IMG/VR virus record: IMGVR_UViG_3300034198_002113 | Span: 1-31,290 of that record | DNA length: 31,290 nt | Direction: 5' to 3' (one strand) | Source: a virus | In this document: piece after piece, positions 6,289 to 13,109 of the stretch | Numbering within the stretch: position 1 is the first letter of the stretch | How the letters are laid out: every line of letters starts with the position of its first letter | The notes under the pieces: model-generated | Seen by the model: the letters and a program-made list of their open reading frames with translations, nothing else | Databases searched by the model: none | Told to the model about the DNA's origin: nothing | Made by a program: the position numbers and the translations under genes

Positions 6289-7014
6289 ATGAAATATATG
6301 GGAAGTAAGGCAAGATTTAGTAAAGAGATTTTGCCGATAATATTAAAAGACAGAACAGCCGAACAATGTTATATTGAGCCATTTGCAGGTGGAATGAATA
6401 TTATTTGTGAGGTTGGGGGCAAACGAATAGCAAACGATATTCACTACTATTTAATACAAATGTGGAAAGAACTTGTTAGCGGTTGGATTCCAAAAAAGAT
6501 TACCAAAGAGGAATATTCAGAAGTAAGAACAAACCAAAGCAAATACCCTGCATATTTTGTTGGATGGGTGGGTTTTAACTGCTCTTATTCAGGCAAATGG
6601 TTTGGTGGTTTTGCAGGAGAAACGAAAACTAAAATAGGAACGGTAAGAGATTACCAAACTGAAGCAATAAATAATGTGGCAAAGCAAGTTGAAAAAATGA
6701 AAGGTGTAATATTCCAAAACAAGCCTTACTATGAATTGGAATTGCCACCAAACAGTATTGTTTATTGTGACCCACCTTACGAGGGAACAACAAAATATGC
6801 TAACGACTTTGACCACAATCTTTTTTGGAATTGGGTAAGGAATATTAGCAAACAAGGACATACGGTATTTGTAAGTGAATATAATGCACCTGCTGATTTC
6901 GTTTGCGTATGGGAAAAGGAGGCAAAATCTTCTTTATCGGCAAATGGTAAAATCGGAGGTAATAAGGTGAGCGTGGAAAAACTTTTTAAATTTTCTCCCA
7001 CAAATGTTAATTAG
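6289..7014 (+). CDS. D12-class (Dam-family) adenine-N6 DNA methyltransferase, cassette-borne
   Basis: This 241-aa protein has the D12/Dam order: N-terminal KYMGSKARF (2-10), the AdoMet-binding PFAGG (31-35), an acidic ND before the second strand (49-50), and the catalytic motif IV DPPY (161-164) followed by EGTTKYAND. It transfers methyl from S-adenosylmethionine to N6 of adenine in a specific site. No restriction enzyme partner is visible, so it is an orphan methylase that could protect phage DNA. It lies between the second and third attC-like palindromes. Sampled lines have 35-40% GC, clearly above the about 27% of phage core genes, so recent acquisition is likely. It is shorter than typical Dam (about 270-280 aa) but looks complete. 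Confidence 0.88.
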   Translation: MKYMGSKARFSKEILPIILKDRTAEQCYIEPFAGGMNIICEVGGKRIANDIHYYLIQMWKELVSGWIPKKITKEEYSEVRTNQSKYPAYFVGWVGFNCSYSGKWFGGFAGETKTKIGTVRDYQTEAINNVAKQVEKMKGVIFQNKPYYELELPPNSIVYCDPPYEGTTKYANDFDHNLFWNWVRNISKQGHTVFVSEYNAPADFVCVWEKEAKSSLSANGKIGGNKVSVEKLFKFSPTNVN

Positions 7015-7037
7015 AAGCACTATCGTAGCACTTGCAG

Positions 7038-7107
7038 GTAACTATCGTATAGACGCAGTAAAATATTAAATAAATAAATATAATTTATTGCGTTTATACT
7101 AAGTTAT
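7038..7107 (+). repeat. attC-like palindrome 3 (less certain)
   Basis: TAAC (7039-7042) pairs with GTTA (7103-7106). A 16-bp stem joins 7047-7062 to 7084-7099 with two G.T wobbles, and the spacers between stems are unequal (4 and 3 nt). It has the same architecture as the other two but is AT-rich and ends inside a promoter. It could also be a plain regulatory inverted repeat. Confidence 0.45.
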
Positions 7108-7121
7108 AATTATTATATTTG
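7088..7121 (+). promoter_or_regulatory. Bacteroidota-type promoter before the SSB-like gene
   Basis: TTG at 7088-7090 and TATATTTG at 7114-7121 fit the -33 and -7 boxes, with slightly long spacing. The -33 part lies in the right arm of the third palindrome. It lacks the paired GTTAAA half-sites of the repeated module. Confidence 0.6.
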
Positions 7122-7177
7122 TAAAACTGAATAGCTGACAACAGAAAAAAAAGGTAAGCAAATTAAAAACAAATAAT

Positions 7178-7477
7178 ATGAGTGCATTAATTAATGTTAG
7201 TTTAAGAGTAGACAAATTACCAAAAGAAAAATTTGTTCAAGGTAAAGATGGAGCAGTTTATTACAATTTTACAGTTGCAGTAAACGATAAATCTAACCAA
7301 TGGGGGCAAAATGTTTCTTTAACAGATTCACAAACTAAAGAAGAACGTGAAGCTAAAAAACCTAAAACATATTTAGGTAATGGTAATGTAATTTGGACTA
7401 ATGGAACTATCCAATTAGCAGAGAAAAAAGAAGAAGTATCTTCTAAAGAAGTGGTAAGTTCAGATTTGCCGTTCTAA
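7178..7477 (+). CDS. SSB-like single-stranded DNA-binding protein
   Basis: This 99-aa protein starts MSALINVSLRVDKLPKEKF and has a short beta-rich body (VYYNFTVAVND, NVSLTDSQTKEER, KTYLGNGNVIWTNG) consistent with a compact OB fold. The last residues, after an acidic and Ser-rich linker, are SSDLPF, the acidic hydrophobic tip through which SSB proteins bind partner repair proteins. It is shorter than bacterial SSB (about 150-180 aa) and diverged, but is a recognised pattern in flavobacterial phages. It sits in the recombination and replication block between the cassette island and the RecA-type ATPase. Confidence 0.75.
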   Translation: MSALINVSLRVDKLPKEKFVQGKDGAVYYNFTVAVNDKSNQWGQNVSLTDSQTKEEREAKKPKTYLGNGNVIWTNGTIQLAEKKEEVSSKEVVSSDLPF

Positions 7478-7485
7478 ATTTAATT

Positions 7486-7512
7486 GGGTAGTGTAAAAGC
7501 TACCCTTTTTTT
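7486..7512 (+). terminator. Rho-independent terminator after the SSB-like gene
   Basis: GGGTAG (7486-7491) pairs with CTACCC (7500-7505), with an 8-base loop and seven T at 7506-7512. The next gene starts only 20 bases downstream, so it probably reduces rather than blocks downstream expression. Confidence 0.8.
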
Positions 7513-7532
7513 AAAAACAAGAAAACAATAAT

Positions 7533-8375
7533 ATGGATAAAGAAGCACAAAGGTTATTAATGCAAATGTTTGAAGAAGATTGCTTAATAAATCCATTAGA
7601 GAAAATAGAATACCCGAAACCTGCGATTTCATTTGGTACTAAAAGTTATGATACAAAAGACGGAACAAAAGAATACCCTGTACCTTTAGGAACTTATGGA
7701 AATTTTAGTTTTGTTCAAGCACCACCAAAATCAAAGAAAACATTTTTTGTTAGTTTATTATCTGCAATATATTTAGCAGAAAATTTAGAATCTTTTTGTG
7801 GTGATTTAAAAGCAAATAGTAATAATAAGAATTTAATACATTTTGATACAGAGCAGGGTAATTTTCACGCACAAATGGTATTTAAACGCCCTTTAGATAT
7901 GACAGGTTTAAAAACTAATAAATATCATACTTTAGCATTAAGACAATTATCATTTAAAGAAAGAGTAGATTTTATAGAATATTACCTTTATGACAAATTA
8001 GAAGCAAAAGAAATAGGTTTAGTAATTATTGATGGTATTGCGGATTTATGTAGCGATGTAAATAACATTGAAGAATCTAACGCAGTAGTACAAAAGTTAA
8101 TGAAATGGAGTAAAGAATTAGATTGTCATATAGTAACAGTAATTCACTCTAATTTTGGTTCAGATAAGCCTACAGGTCATTTAGGTAGTTTTTTAGAAAA
8201 GAAAGCAGAAACACAAATACAATTAGAATTAAATACAATTAACAAGGGTTTAGTAACAGTATCTTGCAAACGTTCACGTAACGCACCATTTGAAAACTTT
8301 TCATTTAAAGTTAATAGTTTTGGATTGCCACAAGTTGAAGGTGCTTTTTACGACCCATTAAAAGATATTTTTTAA
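7533..8375 (+). CDS. RecA-superfamily ATPase, replication or recombination (RepA/DnaB-like)
   Basis: The 280-aa protein has a Walker A of the A-P-P-K-S-K-K-T type (63-70) after a beta strand, a DTEQG segment (105-109) in the position of the catalytic Glu strand, and a Walker B LVIID (163-167). These match the hexameric RecA/DnaB/RepA ATPase fold. Proteins of this type act as replicative helicases or recombination ATPases in phages. There is no primase domain. It lies between the SSB-like gene and a DNA methyltransferase, starting 1 base before the latter. The exact activity (helicase or recombinase) cannot be decided from motifs. Confidence 0.78.
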   Translation: MDKEAQRLLMQMFEEDCLINPLEKIEYPKPAISFGTKSYDTKDGTKEYPVPLGTYGNFSFVQAPPKSKKTFFVSLLSAIYLAENLESFCGDLKANSNNKNLIHFDTEQGNFHAQMVFKRPLDMTGLKTNKYHTLALRQLSFKERVDFIEYYLYDKLEAKEIGLVIIDGIADLCSDVNNIEESNAVVQKLMKWSKELDCHIVTVIHSNFGSDKPTGHLGSFLEKKAETQIQLELNTINKGLVTVSCKRSRNAPFENFSFKVNSFGLPQVEGAFYDPLKDIF

Positions 8376-8376
8376 T

Positions 8377-9009
8377 ATGAGTTTAACAATTACAAATGAG
8401 GATAATATGCTTTTAATGTCTCGTTATCCTGATAAATATTTTGAATTGGCTATTGTAGACCCTCCTTATGGTATTGAAGAAATAACAGGAAAAGAAAGTA
8501 GTAACAATAGAGGTGCTATAAATAAGAAAAGAGTATTTGGAATTCAATCAGAAAAATTTAAAGAATGGGATAAATCACCTTCTAAAGAATATTTTATTGA
8601 ATTATTTAGAGTAAGTAAAAATCAAATTATTTGGGGTGGAAATTATTTTGATTTACCTATTTATAGATGTCCTATTGTTTGGGATAAATGCCAACCTTGG
8701 GACACTTATAGTAAAACTGAATTAGCTTGGAGTTCATTTAATATGCCAAGTAGTTTATTTAAATTTGATAATAAAACAGGAGGAAAAATACATCCTACAC
8801 AAAAGCCGATTGAACTTTATAAATGGTTGCTTAATAAATATGCTAATACAGGAGATAAAATATTAGATACACATTTAGGAAGCGGAAGTATTGCAATAGC
8901 TTGTCACGATTACGGATTTGAACTAACTGCTTGTGAACTTGATAAGGAATATTTTGATAAAGCAATGCAACGTATTAAAAATCATACAAATCAAATTAAA
9001 ATTTTTTAA
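8377..9009 (+). CDS. DNA methyltransferase, N6/N4 type
   Basis: The 210-aa protein has catalytic DPPYG early (28-32), then IIWGGNYF, and near the C-terminus HPTQKPIELYKWLL followed by DTHLGSGSIAIAC (about 164-176), the AdoMet-binding motif I. This order (DPPY before the GxG motif) is the beta-type arrangement of the N6_N4_Mtase family, unlike the D12 enzyme at 6289. It modifies adenine N6 or cytosine N4. Its base composition matches the phage core, so it is an older resident than the cassette methylase. There is no restriction endonuclease next to it. Anti-restriction protection of phage DNA is the likely role. Confidence 0.88.
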   Translation: MSLTITNEDNMLLMSRYPDKYFELAIVDPPYGIEEITGKESSNNRGAINKKRVFGIQSEKFKEWDKSPSKEYFIELFRVSKNQIIWGGNYFDLPIYRCPIVWDKCQPWDTYSKTELAWSSFNMPSSLFKFDNKTGGKIHPTQKPIELYKWLLNKYANTGDKILDTHLGSGSIAIACHDYGFELTACELDKEYFDKAMQRIKNHTNQIKIF

Positions 9010-9010
9010 A

Positions 9011-9307
9011 ATGCAAACAACAATTAAAACACATTTACAAGATTTACAAACTTCTGCAACACGAATGTTAACGTTAAATTCAGATAATAAAATGTTAATA
9101 AGTTATTTTAAAGACTTGAATGAAAAGTTAATATATTTACAGCAGTTAGTTGAAATGGATTCAAAGTATAATTGGTTAGAAATAGAAAATATAATGAACC
9201 TATTAAAAAATCAAGATTCAGAACTAACTAACATTAATGTAAATTTTAAAATTAAAGAAGTAACAACAGAAAAAAAAGAAGCATTTTTAACAATTAAAAG
9301 TTTATAG
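9011..9307 (+). CDS. Small helical protein of unknown function
   Basis: I chose the ATG at 9011, one base after the methyltransferase stop, giving 98 aa starting MQTTIKTHLQDLQTS. The longer frame back to 8933 lies inside the methyltransferase. The body is helical with a Leu/Lys-rich middle (YFKDLNEKLIYLQQLV) and a Lys- and Thr-rich end. No motif was recognised. Its position in the replication operon suggests an accessory role only. Confidence 0.65.
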   Translation: MQTTIKTHLQDLQTSATRMLTLNSDNKMLISYFKDLNEKLIYLQQLVEMDSKYNWLEIENIMNLLKNQDSELTNINVNFKIKEVTTEKKEAFLTIKSL

Positions 9308-9308
9308 T

Positions 9309-9533
9309 ATAGAATTATTTACAGTAGCATTAGTAATTATTTTAGCATTAGTATTTTTAGCAACAAGTTTTTTTGAATGTGATGTTATTATAACGCCAAT
9401 TAAAGGAGTAATGTTTGGTGCTTTATATAATAATGATGTATATGATATTGAAACAGACCATACAATTCAGGTAGTAATATTATTTATATCATTCAATTTT
9501 TTATGGACAACTTCAAATGGCTTGAACAAGTAG
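9309..9533 (+). CDS. Two-pass membrane protein without a canonical start codon
   Basis: An open frame of 74 codons between the previous stop and the TAG at 9531. It encodes a hydrophobic N-terminus (ELFTVALVIILALVFLATS), a middle FECDVIITPIKGVMFGALYN, acidic VYDIETDH and a second hydrophobic stretch (IQVVILFISFNFLW). This looks like a known phage membrane protein type, and the coding pattern is clean. The frame is open from 9291 and contains no ATG, GTG or TTG before the first helix; the best start is ATA at 9309, just after the preceding TAG. Rare-codon initiation, reinitiation or a sequence error are possible. It overlaps the sigma-like gene by 31 bases. Confidence 0.55.
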   Translation: MELFTVALVIILALVFLATSFFECDVIITPIKGVMFGALYNNDVYDIETDHTIQVVILFISFNFLWTTSNGLNK

Positions 9534-10045
9534 CAAAACACCACAAAGAATGGGTTAAAACAATCCAAAAACTTGGTGAATATGACTATGCAGAAGATAT
9601 AGTACAAGAATCTTATATTGCTTTAATGAAGTACGCAAACGCAGAAAAATTAATAGACGATAAAGGAAATGTAAGAAAAGGATATATGTTTTTTACATTA
9701 CGTTCTTTATTTTATCAATTCTACAATAAGAAAAAAACTATTAATAAAGTTCCTTTTGATGGATGTTGGGAATTATTTGATGATTCTAACATTGAAGAAC
9801 ATAAAGCATATAACGATATTTGCTTAATGATTGATGAAGAAATAGATAATTGGGGGTGGTATGACAAGAAGCTGTTTAAATTGTATCGTGATAATGATTT
9901 ATCAATGCGTGATATTTCAAAAGAAACTACAATAAGTTTAATTAGTATTTTTCATAGCATTAAAAACTATAAAGAAATATTAAGAAATAAGTTTCAAAAA
10001 CAATATGATGAATACAAAACTAATGATTATAATACACAATATTAA
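9503..10045 (+). CDS. Sigma-70-like (ECF-type) RNA polymerase sigma factor
   Basis: This 180-aa protein resembles region 2 of sigma-70 factors near the N-terminus (YAEDIVQESYIALMKYAN, 28-45) and has a C-terminal helix-turn-helix like region 4 (LYRDNDLSMRDISKETTISL followed by a recognition helix, about 129-155). Group 4 sigma factors have this two-domain form and usual size (about 180 aa). It could direct host RNA polymerase to phage promoters, for example the repeated module found at 4572, 12401 and 18692; that link is inference. The start overlaps the previous membrane ORF. The region 2 match is weak in places, so a DNA-binding protein with sigma-like domains is also possible. Confidence 0.7.
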   Translation: MDNFKWLEQVAKHHKEWVKTIQKLGEYDYAEDIVQESYIALMKYANAEKLIDDKGNVRKGYMFFTLRSLFYQFYNKKKTINKVPFDGCWELFDDSNIEEHKAYNDICLMIDEEIDNWGWYDKKLFKLYRDNDLSMRDISKETTISLISIFHSIKNYKEILRNKFQKQYDEYKTNDYNTQY

Positions 10046-10047
10046 TT

Positions 10048-10551
10048 ATGACAAAAGAACAAATTTATCAAAAAGAATATAGGTTAAAAAATAAAGAAAA
10101 AATAGCTGAAACAGCTAAAAAATATTTTGAAGAAAATAAAGAAAAGATTGCTAATTATAAAAGAGAACATTATTTAAAAAATAAAGAAAAGATTGAAAAG
10201 TACCGAAATGAATGGCGAAATAATAAAGTAAAAGTAGATTCTTTATTTAAATTAACTAATAACACAAGAACTTTAATTAAACAATCTTTTAGAAGAAATG
10301 GATATTCTAAAAATTCTAAAACTTTTCAAATATTAGGATGTACTTTTGAAGAGTTTAAAGAGCATTTACAAAATAAATTTACTGAAGGTATGAATTGGAA
10401 TAATATAGGCGAATGGCATTTAGACCATATATATCCTGTATCACTTGCTAAAGATGAAGATAAATTAATAAAACTAAATCATTATACTAATTTTCAACCT
10501 TTATGGGCATTAGATAATATAAAAAAAAGTAACAAAATAATTAATAATTAA
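10048..10551 (+). CDS. HNH homing-type endonuclease
   Basis: The 167-aa protein has a Lys- and Glu-rich coiled N-terminus made of repeated K-N-K-E-K-I blocks, which looks like DNA-binding spacer helices, and a C-terminal HNH domain: WHLDHIYPVSLAKDEDK (about 127-143), then LNHYTNFQPLWALDN and KSNK. The first His/Asp pair, Asn and final Lys fit the HNH metal site. It is a free-standing endonuclease of the kind that spreads by cutting homologous phage DNA. It begins 2 bases after the sigma-like gene, with no A-rich leader gap, consistent with later insertion into the operon. Confidence 0.88.
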   Translation: MTKEQIYQKEYRLKNKEKIAETAKKYFEENKEKIANYKREHYLKNKEKIEKYRNEWRNNKVKVDSLFKLTNNTRTLIKQSFRRNGYSKNSKTFQILGCTFEEFKEHLQNKFTEGMNWNNIGEWHLDHIYPVSLAKDEDKLIKLNHYTNFQPLWALDNIKKSNKIINN

Positions 10552-10563
10552 AATCAAATTAAA

Positions 10564-10941
10564 ATGGCAAAACAAAAAGCAACAGGTTTAGGTGATACTA
10601 TTGAGCAAATCACAGAAGCAACAGGAATTAAAAAAGTAGTAGAAGTATTTAGCAAAGCAACAGGTTTAGATTGTGGTTGTGATGAACGTAAAGAAAAGTT
10701 AAACAAATTATTTTCTTATAATAGAAATATTAATTGTTTAAATGAAAAAGATTATAATGCTTTAACAGAGTTTATGGATTCTAAAAAAAATACTTTAACT
10801 CCTGAAGAACAAAAAGTAATTTCTGATATTTATTACAATGTTTTTAATTATCGTTTAGAATTAAGTTCGTGTGGTTCTTGTTGGGCTAACAAAATTAAAG
10901 AACTGAAACAAGTTTACAACGAATATAAAATTAATGATTAA
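10564..10941 (+). CDS. Conserved Cys-containing phage protein
   Basis: This 125-aa protein starts MAKQKATGLGDTIEQITEAT and has two Cys groups, DCGCDERK (about 36-43) and SSCGSCWANK (about 101-110), that could bind a metal. The GLGDTIE...TGIKKVV start followed by DCGC is a pattern I recognise from many Bacteroidota phages, usually near structural or packaging genes. Function is unknown. It overlaps the next gene by 8 bases. Confidence 0.72.
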   Translation: MAKQKATGLGDTIEQITEATGIKKVVEVFSKATGLDCGCDERKEKLNKLFSYNRNINCLNEKDYNALTEFMDSKKNTLTPEEQKVISDIYYNVFNYRLELSSCGSCWANKIKELKQVYNEYKIND

Positions 10942-11335
10942 TTGGAAAGAATCTGATTTATTTAATTGGTTAAAAGAAAATGTTTATCCAGATTTAGTTA
11001 AATCAAAAAATCAAATGTCCAGGTGGGATTGTTATAGTCCCGCCACAGGACATAGATTGGAATTAAAATGCAGAAAAACGCACTATAATACTTTATTACT
11101 AGAGAAAAAAAAATTTGATGCGATGAAGCAAGAATGTGAAAAACATTTGGATACTCCTATGTATTTTAACTCAACTCCTAAAGGTATTTATTCTTTTAAT
11201 CTTAATATTATTATACCTGAATGGGAAACTAATTTTAAAAACCCAGCGACAACACAATTTTATAATACAAACAAAATAGAAAAAGAAGTAGCATATTTAG
11301 AAATAACAAAAGCAAAACAATGGAAAACAATGTAA
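10934..11335 (+). CDS. PD-(D/E)XK-like nuclease candidate
   Basis: The 133-aa protein has RWDCYSPATGHRLELKCRKT around residues 30-49. An Asp on one strand followed by E-x-K (ELK) on the next is the active-site pattern of PD-(D/E)XK nucleases, and a helix follows (LLLEKKKFDAM). Small proteins of this type in phages include Holliday-junction-type or VRR-NUC-like nucleases. There are no other marks that name a subfamily. It overlaps the upstream gene by 8 bases and the next by 16. The activity is proposed from the motif only. Confidence 0.5.
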   Translation: MINWKESDLFNWLKENVYPDLVKSKNQMSRWDCYSPATGHRLELKCRKTHYNTLLLEKKKFDAMKQECEKHLDTPMYFNSTPKGIYSFNLNIIIPEWETNFKNPATTQFYNTNKIEKEVAYLEITKAKQWKTM

Positions 11336-11679
11336 TACAACAAGAGTATTTAAAATCAGTTTTATTAAGTCAATTATTATTAGAATCAAACGAAAGTTTA
11401 TTTTTTACAACTCAATACAAACAGCAAATTAAACACAAAATAAATAGCTTAAATAAAGATTTAGAAGAAACAGTAAGAAACGAATATAAAATAATTTACA
11501 ATACCGACCCTGAAACAACTACTAATATTTTAAATAGTATTGAATCAATTATTAAAAAACTTCAAACAAGTTCAATAGATGAATTAGTATTTATAAACGC
11601 AGTAATTGACAAATATAAAGAAAATAAAGAATGGTTTAAAGAATATGGCGAAACTGAATTTTTAAGATTAAATGGCTAA
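11320..11679 (+). CDS. Helical protein of unknown function
   Basis: This 119-aa protein (MENNVIQQEYLKSVLLS) is almost entirely helical, with several Leu and Ile heptad-like stretches (NILNSIESIIKKLQTSSI), and no enzyme motif. It overlaps the previous gene by 16 bases and the next by 8. It resembles small all-alpha proteins of phage replication operons, without a known function. Confidence 0.65.
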   Translation: MENNVIQQEYLKSVLLSQLLLESNESLFFTTQYKQQIKHKINSLNKDLEETVRNEYKIIYNTDPETTTNILNSIESIIKKLQTSSIDELVFINAVIDKYKENKEWFKEYGETEFLRLNG

Positions 11680-11932
11680 AAAACAAGAAGCAATATATTC
11701 ACCAACAGAAAAAGAAATACAGGCGATGTATATTTGCAATAAAAATGATTTAGCATACGTAATACAGCCAATACAATATTCAAAGAAATATAAAGTAATT
11801 AAATTTCAAATTTCAAATAGGTTAGAAGTTTATACCTACAAAGAAAATAATATTGATGTTAAATTTACAGAATACGATGCTTTAAAAAAAACAATGGAAC
11901 TTTATACACAACACTCAAAAAGATTTAAATGA
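11672..11932 (+). CDS. Small conserved protein of unknown function
   Basis: An 86-aa basic protein, MAKKQEAIYSPTEKEIQAMY at the start, with alternating strands (YVIQPIQYSKKYKVIKF, LEVYTYKEN) and a basic tail (SKRFK). It overlaps the neighbours on both sides by 8 and 4 bases (ATGA junction into the next gene), so it is translated with them. No family is recognised with confidence. Confidence 0.65.
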   Translation: MAKKQEAIYSPTEKEIQAMYICNKNDLAYVIQPIQYSKKYKVIKFQISNRLEVYTYKENNIDVKFTEYDALKKTMELYTQHSKRFK

Positions 11933-12120
11933 AAGATACAATAGTAGAATCAGTTATAGAACAATTTAAACAACGTTCTAACGTAGGAATAAATAAATAT
12001 GGTGTTACACTTGATAGAGAAGATTTAAACGCTTTAGAATGGCTACAACACCTACAAGAAGAATTAATGGACGCAACACTTTACGTACAGAAACTAAAAG
12101 AAAAATTAAATGACAAATAG
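11929..12120 (+). CDS. Small conserved phage protein with REDL-EWLQHLQEELMDA motif
   Basis: A 63-aa protein reading FKQRSNVGINKYGVTLDRED at 13-32 and LEWLQHLQEELMDATLYVQK at 37-56. This pattern recurs as a stand-alone small phage protein and as a short segment in proteins annotated as MazG-like nucleotide pyrophosphohydrolases. The EE...D pattern could bind a metal as in all-alpha NTP pyrophosphatases, but the protein is too short to be a complete one. Overlaps are ATGA upstream and 11 bases downstream. Confidence 0.7.
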   Translation: MKDTIVESVIEQFKQRSNVGINKYGVTLDREDLNALEWLQHLQEELMDATLYVQKLKEKLNDK

Positions 12121-12235
12121 CCAATATTTTAAACCAATTACACGCATTAAAAAAGTAATGGATTTTTATTATAAAAGAGGTATAAATTCAGAAAGAGTAA
12201 ACGAAATATACAGAAAAATTATTAATCAAAATTAA
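12110..12235 (+). CDS. Small basic protein
   Basis: This ORF encodes 41 aa (MTNSQYFKPITRIKKVMDFY at the start), overlapping the previous gene by 11 bases. It is basic and helical, ending RKIINQN. The tight overlap supports translation in the operon. Function is unknown. Confidence 0.55.
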   Translation: MTNSQYFKPITRIKKVMDFYYKRGINSERVNEIYRKIINQN

Positions 12236-12240
12236 AAGTT

Positions 12241-12384
12241 ATGCCAATACCACAACCAAATCAAGGTGAACACGAAAAAGAATTTGTACAACGATGTATG
12301 ATAGATGAAAAGATGAAAAAAGAATATCCTGATGTAGACCAAAGATACACAGTTTGTAGAAGTCAAATTAAGAGTAGTAAATAG
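12241..12384 (+). CDS. Small conserved phage protein (RCM...YPD..QR..VC type)
   Basis: This ORF encodes 47 aa. Key parts are MPIPQPNQGE at the start, FVQRCM (15-20), EYPDVDQR (28-35) and TVCRSQ (37-42). The same Cys and YPD-QR pattern occurs in many tailed phages, where it can stand alone or be joined to head maturation proteins; two Cys could bind a metal. Its role is unknown. It is the last gene of the operon: the stop codon lies in the loop of the terminator hairpin at 12371-12391. Confidence 0.72.
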   Translation: MPIPQPNQGEHEKEFVQRCMIDEKMKKEYPDVDQRYTVCRSQIKSSK

Positions 12385-12398
12385 CTACTCTTTTTTTT
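12371..12398 (+). terminator. Rho-independent terminator, end of replication operon 1
   Basis: AGAGTAG (12371-12377) pairs perfectly with CTACTCT (12385-12391); the loop holds the stop codon of the 47-aa gene, and eight T follow (12391-12398). The second copy of the repeated promoter module begins 2 bases later. Confidence 0.9.
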
Positions 12399-12400
12399 AT

Positions 12401-12461
12401 GTTAAAATTTTGTTAAAATTTATAAAAAAGTTTTTTATTGTAAATAACTTGTTTATATTTG
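12401..12461 (+). promoter_or_regulatory. Repeated promoter module, copy 2
   Basis: GTTAAA half-sites at 12401-12406 and 12412-12417 (11 bp apart), TTTTTTATT at 12431-12439, and TATATTTG at 12454-12461. First half-site to -7 box is 53 bp, as in copies 1 and 3. It drives the operon starting at 12500. Confidence 0.78.
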
Positions 12462-12499
12462 TATAACAATTTAAAACAATAATAATTAAAAAAAAAATT

Positions 12500-12685
12500 A
12501 TGAAACAAAATGTAGTTCAAATTAGTATAGCTTTTTTAGATTGGAAGGATTTAGAAATTGCTTTTTTACCTATTACAGATTTTGAAAAAGCTATTAAATT
12601 AGTCAAATGTTTAGGCATAAAAAATGTACGATTACGCCAAGACGATAAAGTCAATGGTGGAACAATTGAATGGGATAATTTTTAA
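12500..12685 (+). CDS. Small protein of unknown function
   Basis: This 61-aa protein (MKQNVVQISIAFLDWKDLEI) is the first gene after promoter module copy 2. It is beta-alpha-like in pattern, with strands VVQISIAFL and NVRLRQDD, but has no known motif. It has the standard A-rich leader. The function is unknown; an early host-takeover protein would fit the position. Confidence 0.6.
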   Translation: MKQNVVQISIAFLDWKDLEIAFLPITDFEKAIKLVKCLGIKNVRLRQDDKVNGGTIEWDNF

Positions 12686-12696
12686 AAACAAACATT

Positions 12697-12906
12697 ATGA
12701 CACAAAAAGAAATTATTGAAAGATTAGAAAGCATTACTTGGTTAATGGCAGAAGTAGAAAATACATTTGTTAAACACGAATTAGAAAAAATTACAGAAGC
12801 TATAAAGGCACAATTTAATTATTCAGATACGTATGAACAAGAAGTAAAAGATGTATTGAATTACGATGAAACAATGTTTAATTTAAATAATATAAAAATA
12901 AGATAA
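12697..12906 (+). CDS. Small helical protein of unknown function
   Basis: A 69-aa acidic, mostly helical protein, MTQKEIIERLESITWLMAEV at the start. It follows the previous gene by 11 bases across the usual A-rich leader and shares 1 base with the next. No motif is recognised. Confidence 0.6.
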   Translation: MTQKEIIERLESITWLMAEVENTFVKHELEKITEAIKAQFNYSDTYEQEVKDVLNYDETMFNLNNIKIR

Positions 12907-13109
12907 TGAACGAACTTGCATTAGTTAAGATACAATCTAAAATACTTGGTTTAGATAGGGAATTAAAACAATATGTAGATGAATTGTTATCAGGTCAAGG
13001 TTTATTAAGTGATGACCAATTAAGCAAAGCTATAAACAGCACAACAAGAGAATTAAGTATTTATAACTATATTTTAAAATTAATAATAATAAATGGAAAC
13101 AACAATTAG
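12906..13109 (+). CDS. Small helical protein of unknown function
   Basis: A 67-aa protein, MNELALVKIQSKILGLDREL at the start, helical, with a hydrophobic C-terminal stretch (YNYILKLIIINGNNN). It overlaps the RecE-like nuclease gene by 17 bases, so it probably helps couple its translation. No function is recognised. Confidence 0.6.
   Translation: MNELALVKIQSKILGLDRELKQYVDELLSGQGLLSDDQLSKAINSTTRELSIYNYILKLIIINGNNN

Noticed and set aside
6589-7001. Two minus-strand ORFs opposite the Dam-family methylase
   Set aside because: The methylase motifs lie on the + strand and the minus frames look random, with many aromatic and Cys residues.
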